Shown here in pieces: positions 10,924 through 21,912 of a stretch of 64,000 bases of DNA. The stretch is from the NCBI RefSeq assembly GCF_042186555.1, contig NC_133324.1:195505640-195569639 (forward strand), given 5' to 3'. Under the pieces are notes generated by a model, which worked only from the letters and a program-made list of their open reading frames with translations, made no database searches and was not told where the DNA came from. How positions within the stretch are numbered: the first letter of the stretch is position 1; every line of letters starts with the position of its first letter. A program made the position numbers and the translations under genes. The stretch comes from Aquarana catesbeiana (lineage: Eukaryota; Chordata; Amphibia; Anura; Ranidae).

Positions 10924-12561
10924 CAGTGGGGATGGAAAGTATTCAGACCCCCTTACATTTTTCACTCTTTGTTATATTGCAACCATTTGCTAAAATCATT
11001 TAAGTTCATTTTTTTCCTCATTAATGTACACACAGCACCCTATATTGACAGAAAAACACAGAATTGTTGACATTTTTGCAGATTTATTAAAAAAGAAAAA
11101 CTGAAATATCACATGGTCCTAAGTATTCAGACCCTTTGCTTAGTATTTAGTAGACGCACCCTTTTGATCTTATATAGCCATGAGTCTTTTTGGGAAAGAT
11201 GCAACAAGTTTTTCACATCTGGATTTGGGGATCCTCTGCAATTCATCATTGCAGATCCTCTCCAGTTCTGTCAGGTTGGATGGTAAACGTTGGTGGACAG
11301 CCATTTTTAGGTCTCTCCAGAGATGCTCAATTGGGTTTAAGTCAGGGCTCTGGCTGGGCCATTCAAGAACAGTCACGGAGTTGTTGTGAAGCCACTCCTT
11401 CGTTATTTTAGCTGTGTGCTTAGGGTCATTGTCTTGTTGGAAGGTAAACCTTTGGCCCACTCTGAGGTCCTGAGCACTATGGAGAAGGTTTTCGTCCAGG
11501 ATATCCCTGTACTTGGCCGCATTCATCTGTCCAACGATTGCAACCAGTCGTCCTGTCCCTGCAGCTGAATAACACCCCCACAGCATGATGCTGCCACCGC
11601 CATGCTTCACTGTTGGGACTGTATTGGACAGGTGATGAGCAGTGCCTGGTTTTCTCCACACATACCGCTTGGAATCAAGGCCAAAAAGTTCTATCTTGGT
11701 CTCATCAGACTAGAGAATCTTATTTCTCACCATCCTGGAGTCCTTCAGGTGTTTTTTAGCAAACTCCATGCGGGCTTTCATGTGTCTTGCACTGAGGAGA
11801 GGCTTCCGTTGGGCCACTCTGCCATAAAGCCCCGACTGGTGGAGGGCTGCAGTGATGGTTGACTTTCTACAACTTTCTCCCATCTCCCGACTGCATCTCT
11901 GGAGCTCTGCCACAGTGATCTTTGGGCTCTTCTTTACCTTTCTCACCAAGGCTCTTCTCTTCTCCCCCGATAGCTCAGTTTGGCCAGACGGCCAGCTCTA
12001 AGAAGGGTTCTGGTCATCCCAACGTCTTCCATTTAAGGATTATGGAGGCCTCTGTGCTCTTAGGAACCTTAAGTGCAGCAGAATTTTTTGTAACCTTGGC
12101 CAGATCTGTGCCTTGCCATAATTCTGTCTCTGAGCTCTTCAGGCAGTTCCTTTGACCTCATGATTCTCATTTGCTCTGACATGCACTGTGAGCTGTAAGG
12201 TCTTATATAGACAGGTGTGTGGCTTTCCTAATCAAGTCCAATCAGTATAATCAAACACAGCTGTAATCAAATGAAGGTGTAGAACCATCTCAAGGATGAT
12301 CAGAAGAAATGGACAGCACCTGAGTTAAATATATGAGTGTCACAGCAAAGGGTCTGAATACTTAGGACCATGTGATATTTCAGTTTTTCTTTTTTAATAA
12401 ATCTGCAAAAATGTCAACAATTCTGTGTTTTTCTGTCAATATGGGGTGCTGTGTGTACATTAGTGAGGAAAAAAAATGAACTTAAATGATTTTAGCAAAT
12501 GGCTGTAATATAACAAAGAGTGAAACATTTAAGGGGGTCTGAATACTTTCCGTCCCCACTA
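10924..12561 (-). mobile_element. Tc1/mariner-type transposon A, near full length
   Basis: Begins CAGTGGGGATGGAAAGTATT and ends AATACTTTCCGTCCCCACT, with TA-rich flanks. The inverted repeats are about 210 bp. An inner repeat at 11110-11141 (aagtattcagaccctttgct) is matched by agcaaagggtctgaatactt at 12343-12362, which gives the IR/DR layout known for Tc1 elements with long terminal repeats. It holds one transposase gene on the - strand. Confidence 0.93.
11170..12161 (-). pseudogene. Tc1-type transposase A, disabled
   Basis: Tc1 transposases cut and paste their own element at TA sites using a DDE catalytic triad. The start is taken at 12161, where MRSKELPEELRDRI begins. The N-terminal DNA-binding part (12161-11950) is frameshifted more than once. 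From 11949 the frame reads through the second helix-turn-helix region to a single TAG at 11710-11712, exactly where the family has the W of a W-S-D-E-T motif holding the first catalytic D. The frame then continues cleanly for 163 codons with DNDPKHT (second D) and NPIEHLW (the E). Apart from the damaged N-terminus and this stop it looks near complete, about 330 codons. It is surely inactive as it stands. Confidence 0.9.
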
Positions 12562-12573
12562 TATATATATACA

Positions 12574-13898
12574 CAGTATCTCACAAATGAGTACACCGCG
12601 CACATTTTTGTAAATATTTTATTATATCTTTTCATGTGACAACACTGAAGAAATGACACTTTTCTACAATGTAAAGTAGTGAGTGTACAGCTTGTGTAAC
12701 AGTGTAAATTTGCTGTCTCCTCAAAATAACTCAACACACAGCCATTAATGTCTAAACCGCTGGCAACAAAAGTGAGTACACCCCTAAGTAAAAATTCCCA
12801 AATTGGGCCTAAAGTGTCAATATTTTGTGTGGCCACCATTATTTTACAGCACTGCCTTAACCCTCTTGGGCATGGAGTTCAACAGAGCTTCACAGGTTGC
12901 CACTGGAGTCCTCATCCACTCCTCCATGACGACATCACGGAGCTGGTGGATGTTAGAGATCTTTCGCTCTTCCACCTTCCGTTTGAGGATGCCCCACAGA
13001 TGCTCAATAGGGTTTAGGTCTGAAGACATGCTTGGCCAGGGAGGGGATCATGCTCTGCTTCAGTATGTCACAGTACATGTTGCCATTCATGGCTCCCTCA
13101 ATGAACTGTAGCTCCCCAGTGCCGGCAGCACTAATGCAGCCCCAGACCATGACACTCCCACCACCATGCTTGACTGTAGGCAAGACACACTTGTCTTTGT
13201 ACTCCTCACCTGGTTTCCCCCACACACGCTTGACACCATCTGAACAAAATGTGTTTATCTTGGTCTCATCAGACCACAGGACATCGTTCCAGTAATCCAT
13301 GTCCTTAGTCTGCTTGTCTTCAGCAAACTGTTTACAGGCTGTCTTCTACATCATCTTTAGAAGAGGCTTCCTTCTGGGACAACAGCCATGCAGACAAATT
13401 TGATGCAGTGTGCGGCGTATGGCCTGAGCACTGACAGACTGACCCCCCACCCCTTCAACCTCTGCAGTAATGCTGGCACCACTCATACATCTATTTCCCA
13501 AAGACAACCTCTTGATATAACACTGAGCATGTACACTCAACTTCTTTGGTTGACCATGGCAAGGCCTGTTCTGAGTGGAACCTGCCCTTTTCCTTGTCCT
13601 GTCTGAGTGGAACCTTCCAGTTTCAGTGTCTTGGCAATCTTCTTATAGCCTAGGCCGCCTTTATGTAGAGCAACTATTGTTTTTTTTTAAATCCTCAGGG
13701 AGTTCTTTGCCATGAGGTGCCATGTTGAACTTCCAGTGACCAGTATGAGTGAGAGTGATAACACCAAATTTAACACACCTGCTCCCCATTCACACCTGAG
13801 ACCTTGTAACACTAACGAGCCACATGCTACTGTGCATGGGAAATGGCTAATTGGGCCCATTTTCATGTAGGGGTGTACTCACTTTTGTTGCCAGAGGT
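12574..13898 (-). mobile_element. Tc1/mariner-type transposon B, right end truncated
   Basis: The left terminal repeat starts CAGTATCTCACAAATGAGTA. Its inner part (ggcaacaaaagtgagtacac at 12763) is mirrored by gtgtactcacttttgttgcc at 13873-13892, but the outer right repeat is missing beyond about 13898. Only about a dozen bases separate element A from element B, so the two sit almost back to back in TA-rich DNA. Encodes a damaged transposase on the - strand. Confidence 0.88.
12820..13723 (-). pseudogene. Tc1-type transposase B, internal deletion removes a catalytic residue
   Basis: The likely start is 13723 (MAPHGKELPEDL). The N-terminal region is frameshifted, and a frame resumes at 13540. 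There is a TAG at about 13346, then a run with VLWSDETKI (first catalytic D) and PTVKHGGGSVMVWGC. At about 13040 the coding sequence jumps from MIPSL straight to the segment preceding NPIEHLW. The block carrying the second catalytic D (DNDPKHT in transposon A) is therefore deleted. Another stop (TAA at 12844) precedes a short C-terminal tail. This copy could not encode an active enzyme even with its stops repaired. Confidence 0.88.
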
Positions 13899-14635
13899 TA
13901 CAACCTTGAGCACCATCGCTGCAGGCTCCTGGGAGGTTTCCAGGGACATCTCAGTAGCACCCAATGCTGGCACTAGGGGAAATGGCACGTATACCTTCTT
14001 GGTCACCCATAGTACTTTTTCCCAGCATTCTGCTGGATTATCTCAGGTACACACAGACCCCTGTCCATATTAATCCTTTGCCTTGTAACAGAGGGATCTT
14101 TAACCCATGCCACCCCACTTCCCTGGGCACTACACAGCAGCAAGTCCATGTCCTTAGTGGATCTTCACCACTGGACTCACTCCCACTTCACTGAGATCAG
14201 TCCCACAGCCAGTGGTAACAGTGACTGCTGACTTCAAAACAACCACAAAATAAATTAAAGACAAAAATCATCTTAAAGTAAAAAAGGCAGAAAATAGGCT
14301 AATTGCCCAAAGAGCTAGCAATTCCCAAATAAAAGTACAATTTCTCAACTAACCCTAACCTCTCCTGTTGCATTTTGTCAGCTTCCTCTATCCTTTCCCT
14401 ACAGCAGCTTCAATACATTGCGCCAGGGCCGCTGAACCTGCAGGATTTGTTGCAAACCCATTCTAGAGGCAAACCTGAACTTCATCCATACAGCAAGCTT
14501 GAAATCCCATAGTAATGTATCATAGCTACAAACAAGTATACATGTGGCGCTGTTACTGAAACAGATCTTATAGTACTGAAGTCCAAGTAGCCAGTGGGCT
14601 GCTGTGCAGCCTAAGAATAGTCTATTGATTCAGGG
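13899..14635. other. No recognisable feature
   Basis: Flank between the Tc1 pair and the Penelope region. The + frames at 13843-14073 and 13964-14194 start in or beside transposon B and lack domains. The short phrase aaccctaacc at 14350 is isolated. Confidence 0.4.
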
Positions 14636-15036
14636 CCAGCCTTAGCAGGGAAGCAGAAGCGGTCTCAAGGATATGTAAGAAAAAACAAATGCAGGCACCT
14701 CTAAGTTAGACTGTAAAGTGTGTATTAATAAAAACACATAGTAAATTACATCAAGGTAAACAAGGAAGGGTACATCTATGGGTAAACGCTCTGTGGGGCA
14801 TCCAATTGCACTGGTCAGTAGAAGGTACGCTGTCTCAGCCGCAATGTGGGCTCTCCCAGCCGGAAGAGGGTATGGTGGTGGAGAGCTGGAGAGGAGGCTT
14901 GGAACGCTCCCTGGACTGCAGCACTGCAGGGGATGACTTCACAGGCATGGGCTGGCGCACCCTGGTGGTGGGAGGAATGCGCGCTCCTTTTTGAAGCTAG
15001 TTCAGATGAGCTGGATGTACTAGTATTTATATATAC
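14636..15036 (+). repeat. Inverted flank of Penelope element 1 (left copy)
   Basis: Reverse complement of 18297-18714. Landmarks are agccttagcagggaagcag (14636), gtaaacgctctgtggggcat (14782), ggaacgctccctggactgca (14900) and gatgagctggatgtactagt (15006). Each has its mirror in the right copy. Such inverted terminal copies occur in Penelope-like elements, whose terminal pLTRs can be direct or inverted. Confidence 0.8.
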
Positions 15037-15037
15037 C

Positions 15038-15230
15038 TAGTGCTGCCATCTAGTGGAACGTTCGTTTTGCTACAGGCAGCATTTTTAGTAGACATTAAAC
15101 ATTAAATGGATAGAGGCAAAATACATTCTTGGCAAATGTATTTTGCCTCTATTTATTGTTTAATGTTTACTAAAAATGCTGCATGTAACAGTACAAATGT
15201 TCCACTAGATGGCAGCACTACATATATATA
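15038..15230. mobile_element. Palindromic MITE, tagtgctgccatctagtgg ends
   Basis: A 193-bp near-perfect hairpin. tagtgctgccatctagtgga mirrors tccactagatggcagcacta, with further mirrored text (gcagcatttttagta, tactaaaaatgctgc; aggcaaaatacatt, aatgtattttgcct). Non-coding. It lies at the inner border of the left inverted flank and may be what broke the symmetry there. Confidence 0.85.
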
Positions 15231-15597
15231 AATAATAGGTAAACTGAGCTGTGCTAAACAAGTGAAAAACAAAAAAATGTGATATATAGTTAGTCCATAT
15301 AACACAGATGAGTGTACATAAATCTTCAAGTTGCTTTCAACACCACCATAGACTCGTGAACCTTCTCCACATGAAGTGCGTGCTTACCGGAAGGCAAGCT
15401 ATCATTAGCTTGCGGCTATCAACCCAGCCAGGGCCTTTATCCAGGATGTATTACCCAAAAAAGGAAAGGAGCTCAGTGTAAATCGTATCACACATTTTAA
15501 TTAAAACAAAAAAGTTGCACTTACAGGAAGTGAATAATAAAACATCAAGATTAAAAGCCGGCTGGCTCACGAACACCCGTCCACTTGGAATCACAAT

Positions 15598-15687
15598 GCG
15601 ATGACGTCTGCACGTCAATCCTCCAGCCGCGCAATTCATCACAATCTGACATCGTACTGGGGCACGGGCAACGCTCTGACTCATCGC
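15598..15687 (-). ncRNA. Hammerhead-like cassette in Penelope element 1, decayed
   Basis: On the - strand this segment aligns with the better-preserved cassette at 61279-61366. Shared stretches are the outer arm plus gcccgtgcccc (15659-15669 in + coordinates) and a GATGT-AGAT-GT-GAA core. The outer stem is still pairable: gactcatcgc at 15678-15687 against gcgatgacgtc at 15598-15608, with one bulged base. Core nucleotides have drifted, so activity is unlikely. Hammerhead ribozymes in Penelope pLTRs are established; assigning this copy is inference. Confidence 0.45.
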
Positions 15688-15699
15688 GTTATGTAGTGT

Positions 15700-16719
15700 A
15701 CAAAGGAAACCACACCTCGATCTGAGTCTCAGGAGGCGGAACCTAATCCTCCATATAGGAGACCTGCAGAGTAGCCAATATGCCACTATCAGCAGTATTA
15801 AAAATTGTTTTAAGAGGATGAGAACAATAAAAAATAAACAATAAAAAATGGAAAAGCTAAACAAGAAATTGATCAGACCAGACGGTATTATGATAATACC
15901 TAGGCAACTTCTCACCACTAGAAGGAAGTAACAGGTGCCAAGCAGTCGTATCCAGATGATCAATCCTTACCTCCTCTAATTATCAGTTACTACCATATCT
16001 AAATTTTAAAGAGACCCTTATGGTTTGCAGGCATATCATTTAACACTTATTGGTCTATCAAGACCTAAAAAGTAAAAATGGTAAATACCCACATTCCCCC
16101 AATTGGGGGCTCTGTGTAAGCCAAACTGAAAGCTTGTGGACAAAGGAAATAGACTCAACAGTGACACCCAATGGTAAAAATAGGTATTGTGTCATATATG
16201 TCTTAAAACTCCAGAATGATCACAACTATATGCACTAAACACTAAAGCCAGAATCTACACACATTGGGCAATATGCCCAATAGGTCAAACCCCTAATATT
16301 ATATAACTCTATTGTACAACCATAAGGCACACAATACAGGGACCCAACTATAAAGTTTAATATATGATTATTTTCTTTTTAAAAGGGAACCCTTCTAGAG
16401 TTCCTGGTCTGGTTATCAACAAAGAAAACCAGTCAGTCCATCTAAAAAGGAAGAATGTGCACAATACACCTAAACTTATAGTGCCAACAGCCCACATCAT
16501 TATCCAACATAGCCAACCAAATTACAACATATAAACCTTGATTGTTACACTAGAAGGTGACCTAGCAAAGCAAAGGATCCTCTCTCTTATCATATAGGGA
16601 GGTATGGTTGAATCCCCTCTCTAAAGGTATTGCCACCAAAGACTCAAATTCACATTGTGACAATTTTGGTACTCCACAAAGACAAAAGTTAGGAATCATC
16701 AATAAATGCGTACATCTAC
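15700..16719. other. 3' region of Penelope element 1
   Basis: Sequence between the endonuclease remnant and the hammerhead-like cassette, read 3' of the coding part on the - strand. No domain is seen. The 170-codon - frame at 15451-15963 is AT-driven and crosses the cassette, so I do not treat it as a gene. Confidence 0.4.
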
Positions 16720-18330
16720 ATCCACACTCAGCCCAAATGGAACATAACTCCTAATCCTGTGTATCCAAGACATTTCTGATCTGGATATTTATCTCACTAG
16801 AGAACTACCTCTCCAATGGGGGCAATGTTTATCTATTCCTAAAAATATTGTCTTGAGGGATCCTTATCGTGGTCGACCAGGTAATGTTTAGAGACTGAAT
16901 GTTTCGGAAAACCGTTTTTGATATTTGTAATATCTTTGTTCAATCTGACCTGGAGGGGTGCTTAGTCTTCCCCACATATTGAAGCCCACAAGGACACTGA
17001 AGCAGGTAAACAACCCCCGCAGTCGACTATGTAATAAAAGGTTTTATTTCAAATTCTATAGAACTGTTAGTTGAAGTAAACACTTGGGTTCTCCTATGTG
17101 TTGGGTTCTCCACTCAGGGAGCACACACCATCTCCTGCACTGGTAAAAACCTGTGAGGTTCTGAAAGAAACCTCTTTTTATTGACGAAGGATTAAAAATG
17201 TTAGGGGCCACTCTATCCCTAAGTGAGGGGGCCCCCCTATAGATAACTTGAGGCTTATTAGGCAAAACGGTGTTTAATACCTGATCATTACCCAAAATGT
17301 GCCAATGTTTCTGTATTAACTTTTTTATGTTCATATGTTGCACAGAACATATAGTAATGAAAGGAACTGTGGAGTAGAGCCCCCTTTCCATGAGTATAAC
17401 CTCCTCAAGGGTATTTTTTAATAAGTCACTGGGATGGCTTTTCTCCTCAAATCTCCTTGTTAGAATCTCTGCCTGCACCAAGAATTCCATGCCATTTGTG
17501 TAATTGCATTTCAGCTGCATATACTGGCTTTTAGGGACAGATCTAAGCCACGGGCCATAATGGCAGCTGTCGACAGGAATATATGAATTCCTGTCAGTAA
17601 TTTTAGAAAATGTGGAGGTAATAAAACTGATCATCCTTTACTGTGATCTTGAGATCCAGGAAATTGATCCCAGACTGGCTGGCCTCATAATTTAGAAAGA
17701 TACCCCTAGTGTTATTTAGGTACTCCATAAAGAGGAGGTCCAGATTGGGTCGGCTACCATCCCAAAGGAGGTGGATGTCGTCTATACATCTTGCCCACAG
17801 TATCAATTGGGGTCTCTGATGAGCATAGACGACATCCTCCTCCCATAGGGCAATGAAAAGGTTAGCCAGGCTAGGGGCATATTTAGCCCCCATAGCAACC
17901 CCTCTATCTTGGTGAAAGGACTGGCCATCGAACCAAAAACAATTATGTGAACCGCGAACTCTAGTAGCTCCATAATAAAGAAAATCTTCTCACCAGATAG
18001 ATTAGAGTTGTGCTCCAAATAATACTTAACAGCAAACAATCCCAAGTCGTGTGGTACGACAGTGTAAAGGGATGTGACATCTGCCATCATCAGCTACATC
18101 CCTTCCTTGGGGTATACCCTGATAAGAGATTAATCACATGACGTGAATCCTTAATATGGGAAGGCATCTTTTGTACCAAAGGCTGTAAATAAAAATCTAT
18201 ATACCTGCCCACCTGGGACGTAATGAAACCTATACCACTTATTATCAGATGCCCCGGGGGGCAGGTAGGATGTTTGTGCATCTTTGGTAGATAGTATATA
18301 AATACTAGTACATCCAGCTCATCTGAACTA
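16720..18330 (-). pseudogene. Penelope-like reverse transcriptase and GIY-YIG endonuclease, broken
   Basis: Penelope elements encode a telomerase-related reverse transcriptase fused to a GIY-YIG nuclease. In order on the - strand: an N-terminal RT block (YYLPKMHKHPTCPPGHLIIS, about 18300), DVTSLYTVVPHDLG (18080), MGAKYAPSLANLF (17893), the catalytic-motif block LILWARCIDDIHLLWDG (17800, with the DD pair), NFLDLKI (17660), TDRNSYIP and PKSQYMQLKCN (17590-17510), then a GIY-YIG core VYLLQCPCGLQYVG at about 17010-16970. Several frameshifts and stops separate these blocks. The 5' part of the RT is missing. All motifs recur in element 2 at 59349. Confidence 0.88.
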
Positions 18331-18714
18331 GCTTGAAAAAGGAGTGCGTAATTCCTCCCACCACCAGGGTGCGCCAGCCCAGATACATGTCGCAATCACA
18401 CCTGTGAAGTCATCCCCTCCAGTGCTGTAGTCCAGGGAGCGTTCCAAGCCTCCTCTCCAGCTCTCCACCACCATACCATGTTCCTGATGTCCAGGAGAGC
18501 CCACAGAATGGCTGAGACAGCGTACCTTCTACTGACCAGTGCGATGGATGCCCCACAGAGCGTTTACCCAGAGATACACCCTTCCTTGTTTACCTTGATG
18601 TAAGTTACTATGTGTTTTTATTAATACACACTTTACAGTCTAAATTAGAGGCGCCAGCATTTGTTTTTTCTTGCATATCCTGGAGACTGCTCCTGCTTCC
18701 CTGCTAAGGCTCAC
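18297..18714 (-). repeat. Inverted flank of Penelope element 1 (right copy)
   Basis: Mirror of 14636-15036, with landmarks actagtacatccagctcatc (18302), tgcagcc-type text replaced by gctgtagtccagggagcgtt, atgccccacagagcgtttac (18549) and ttccctgctaagg (18696). The RT remnant reads out of this flank without a gap. Confidence 0.8.
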
Positions 18715-19559
18715 ACGTAAGTAAAACAAAAACAAATTTCAGTTGCTTGAGTTGAAAAAAATTTAAGTGCCTCCGACAAACCTCTTTTCATAGAGTACTT
18801 CCTTCCAGGGCACAAAACACTTTTTTAAATGCACGGACCAGCTGTCCCCGCCCAACCATGCTAAAAGTTAAAATAAATATGAATATTTTATAAGCTTCAA
18901 CTTTTGTCAATTATTGTATTCTTTTTTAAATAGCACAGCATATGCCATAGCAAGCATAAGGGAAAAGATATGAGAATAGAGCTAACCATATATGTAACTG
19001 AAAATGATTGAGGTGGTTCTTATTCCTATTTCAACAAGATTTCCAAGTGAGTCTTGAAAAGAAAAGTTTGAAAAGCATTGCAGCAAAGTACAATGGCACC
19101 ACCTACTGGAGAAAAATGATATCTACACATTCATAGAATAACTACATGAATGTATAGTTATTTTCCTAATTCTGTAAAATATGACCAGAAACAAAATTTA
19201 TTTATTATTATTTTTGTGCTTTCTTTAACAGGTATAGATAATTAGATATTATCAGACCAATATATGAATTCAGTTATTGACTAATATTAGGGTAAAATGA
19301 AAATGAAATCTGGTGACATATTTTTTTTTTTTTTTAATTGGCAAATAGTAAACTATTTTATAAGCATATTTTCTGCAAATGATATATGCAGTGTACATTG
19401 GTTTGTGTTTGTGTATGGAATTATTGTATGATATATACATTATTTCTCACATTTCGTCCATGAGATAAAAAAAAAAAAAAAAAGATCTTAGAATTTTTTG
19501 GGATATGACTACCAAATGTTAAGACGATAAGATAGAGAAAAAACTTTTCAATGCATATT
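18715..19559. other. AT-rich flank, no gene
   Basis: Low-complexity AT-rich DNA with poly-T at 19321-19336 and poly-A at 19468-19483. No recognisable coding sequence or inverted-repeat element was delimited. Confidence 0.45.
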
Positions 19560-19960
19560 TTGTATCTATGCAGCCTATCAGTGCCGCCTCATCAGTGCCC
19601 ATCAGGGCCACCTCATCAGTGCACATCAGGGCGACCTCATCAGTGCCGCCTCATTAGCGCAGCCTATCAGTGCCAACTTATCAGTGCTGTCTCATCAGTG
19701 CCCTCCAGTGCAGCCTCATCAGTGCCCATCAACGCCGCCCTATCAGTGCTCATCAGTACCCATTAGTGTAGCCACTTCATCAGCCCTGCCTCATCAGCTC
19801 CACCTCATCAATGCCACCTCATCAATGCCCATCAGTGCAACCTATTAGTGCTAATCAGTGCCACCTCCTCAGTCCCGCCTCATCAGTGCCCATCAGTGCC
19901 ATCTCATCAGTGCCCATCAGTGCAGCCAATCAGTGCTGCCTCACCAGTGCCCATCAGTGA
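19560..19960. repeat. Minisatellite of cctcatcagtgcc type
   Basis: Many imperfect copies of a 10-13 bp unit (catcagtgcc with gcctcatcagtgcc or ccatcagtgca variants) across 400 bp. Open frames here (19551-19766, 19858-20196) are repeat artefacts. The array probably belongs to a larger dispersed frog repeat. Confidence 0.85.
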
Positions 19961-21077
19961 AGGAGAAATTATTTGCAACATTTTATGACAGAAACTCATC
20001 TCCTACTTGTGGCCATTACACTCAGTCTGTAGCTTCATTAATTTTCAAGGCAATCCCGCCCCTCTGGACTACATTACCCATAATTCCTTGCAGAACATTA
20101 TCCAGGAGGGAGGGGGAGGGAGGAACACTGTGCTCTGGTTTCTCCCCTGTGTACTGCCACTGCACGGAGAGAGATGAGAGGAGGGAGCAGATGTAGGAGG
20201 AGAGGGGTAGGATGCTGGAAGAGGGCGGTCTTGTCACTGTCCCCGGGATCGCAGCTGGCAGTTCTAGCTGACAAATACAGAGAAGGAGTGGCAGCTAAGC
20301 TACCAGCAGCACACAATCAGTCAGGCTGGAGCCGCCCCAGCTCCTCAGTCAATGGTATTACTGCACAAGTGCACAGAGCTGGAACTGACTCCTCTCACTG
20401 CCAACGCGGTGCCCGTCCACTGGGAGACTGCCCACCCAGGCAGGACTGGTGGAAAGATTTCTTTCTACACAGGTGAAGTTACATTTTGCCGCTACCCCCA
20501 ACTACTACCACCATCCTCCCGCCACCCCCCTCCACAATGCAAATTGGGGTTATTCACCCCCCAAATCCCCTGTCTACAGTCACAGTGTATAAGGGGGGGA
20601 GGGGGGCGGGTTATGCATTCCCTGTTTCCCCTCACTGTCTATGGGCAGCTGGCGGGTGAGGCAAACTAAAACTTCCATGCTGAGCCGGGTAAGAGAGAGG
20701 ACTCAGCGTTAGGAAAAAGAAGCAGTGCTTGGACAAAGTCATCTGGTGCCCAGGGTGAAGCTGCCAACTGCCCCCCCACTCTGCCAAAGGGAAGGGGGGT
20801 GGTAGTGTTGGGGTTCAAGGGGAATGGGGGCTGGAGGGAAGGGGGTGTATGAGGTGGAAGGTATGTGCTATGATCTGAGGGGTGAGAGGTGCATGGCACA
20901 GAGGTATTGAAATTGGGTGGGGGAGATGGGTAGGAGAGAAATTCTGGAGAGGTAAAAGGTGGGTAGAATAGAGGAGGAATAAGGAGGAGAGGTTTGAGTT
21001 CAGGTGCTGTCATCTCTAAAGTAAAGTAGTTGGCAGAGAGGCACCGTGGCCAGAGAGAGAAGTGGGTGGGAGATGCT
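19961..21077. other. GC- and purine-rich stretch, unassigned
   Basis: Contains ggactacattacccataatt (20067), close to the ACTACAATTCCC-type element bound by ZNF143 in vertebrate promoters, followed by GC-rich text to about 20460. 20580-20610 and 20760-21000 are G/A-rich. It could be a repeat or the start of a host transcript. No splice-supported coding exon was identified. Confidence 0.3.
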
Positions 21078-21081
21078 TTAA

Positions 21082-21471
21082 AGCGGTTGTAAAGCCGCAG
21101 GAAAAAAAAAAAACCCTGTAAGGCAAAGGCATAATGAGCTAGTATGCATACTAGCTCATTATGAAATACTCACCTTAGAACGAGGCATCGGTATCTAATC
21201 CCGGTCCACGCTGAGGGAGCTGTCTTCCAGGTTCGCCGTTCCGGCGCCGTGAGTGGCCAGAGCCGCGATGACATCATGTTCTCTTCCCGGCAAGGTCCGG
21301 CAGCGTCAGCTGGGCATTCACAGCACATGCACTGCTGACGTCATCTTCCTGCATGCAAAGTGAATATCTCCTAAACCGTACAAGTTTAGGAGATATTCAT
21401 TTTACCTACAGGTAAGCCTTATTATAGGCTTACCTGTAGGTAAAAATGAATAATTAGAGTATACAACCGCT
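21082..21471. mobile_element. TTAA-flanked MITE (piggyBac-like)
   Basis: The ends AGCGGTTGTAAAG and TATACAACCGCT are inverted, and TTAA lies immediately outside on both sides (21078-21081, 21472-21475), as expected for piggyBac-type insertion. Internally, gagctagtatgcatactagctc-type text and ctcctaaacc / tttaggagat form hairpins. Non-coding. Confidence 0.75.
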
Positions 21472-21509
21472 TTAACTGGCGGAGAGAAAATGTAGTGGTA
21501 CTAGCACTT

Positions 21510-21874
21510 AGGGCCCATTCACACCAGTGAGCACACCTCATGGTCCATTTGATGTGTGCCTGATGGTATTGTAGAGGGGCAGTGCAATATGTTAAAATGC
21601 ATTGCATGGTTTACGTCTTTTTTTTTTTTTTTTTTTAAGATTTTTTTCAACATTATTGAAAGACAATTCATCCAGCTACATGTGCTATGGAGACATGTGT
21701 TGGGCTGTGATAACAATGGAGACATGCTGCATTTTTACATGACACACATCAACACTTATGTATGGTGTGAATAGGGAACATAGAGAACAGTTGTTTGCTC
21801 TGTGTTTTTGTGTTACGCCTGTGTTGTTCAATGCAGATCAACACAGCACAACACATTTGGTGTGAATGAGCCCT
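21510..21874. mobile_element. MITE, gggcccattcacacca ends
   Basis: Left agggcccattcacacca and right tggtgtgaatgagccct are inverted repeats (16 of 17). A poly-T tract lies at 21618-21640. Non-coding. The termini resemble the gggttcacac group at 9616-9900. Confidence 0.75.
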
Positions 21875-21912
21875 CAAAGTGAAAAGGAGAAAATTCACCT
21901 AAATACCCTTAA

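Larger units (their letters stand above)
14636..18714 (-). mobile_element. Penelope-like retroelement 1 (Neptune-type), decayed
   Basis: About 4.1 kb bounded by inverted copies of a 400-bp flank. On the - strand it contains reverse transcriptase fragments, then a degenerate GIY-YIG endonuclease, a 1-kb 3' region and a hammerhead-like cassette. It is closely related in layout and sequence to element 2 at 59349-62112. The reverse transcriptase starts mid-domain, so the copy is 5' truncated, and the inverted flank abuts that truncation. Confidence 0.8.

Noticed and set aside
14340..14360. Telomere-like aaccctaacc
   Set aside because: A single short occurrence with no tandem TTAGGG array.
15451..15963. 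170-codon hydrophobic - strand frame suggesting a membrane protein
   Set aside because: It spans the hammerhead-like cassette and AT-rich 3' region of Penelope element 1. The hydrophobicity follows from T-rich sequence.
20666..21013. 115-codon proline-rich - strand frame
   Set aside because: Arises from G/A-rich sequence; no splice sites or domains.
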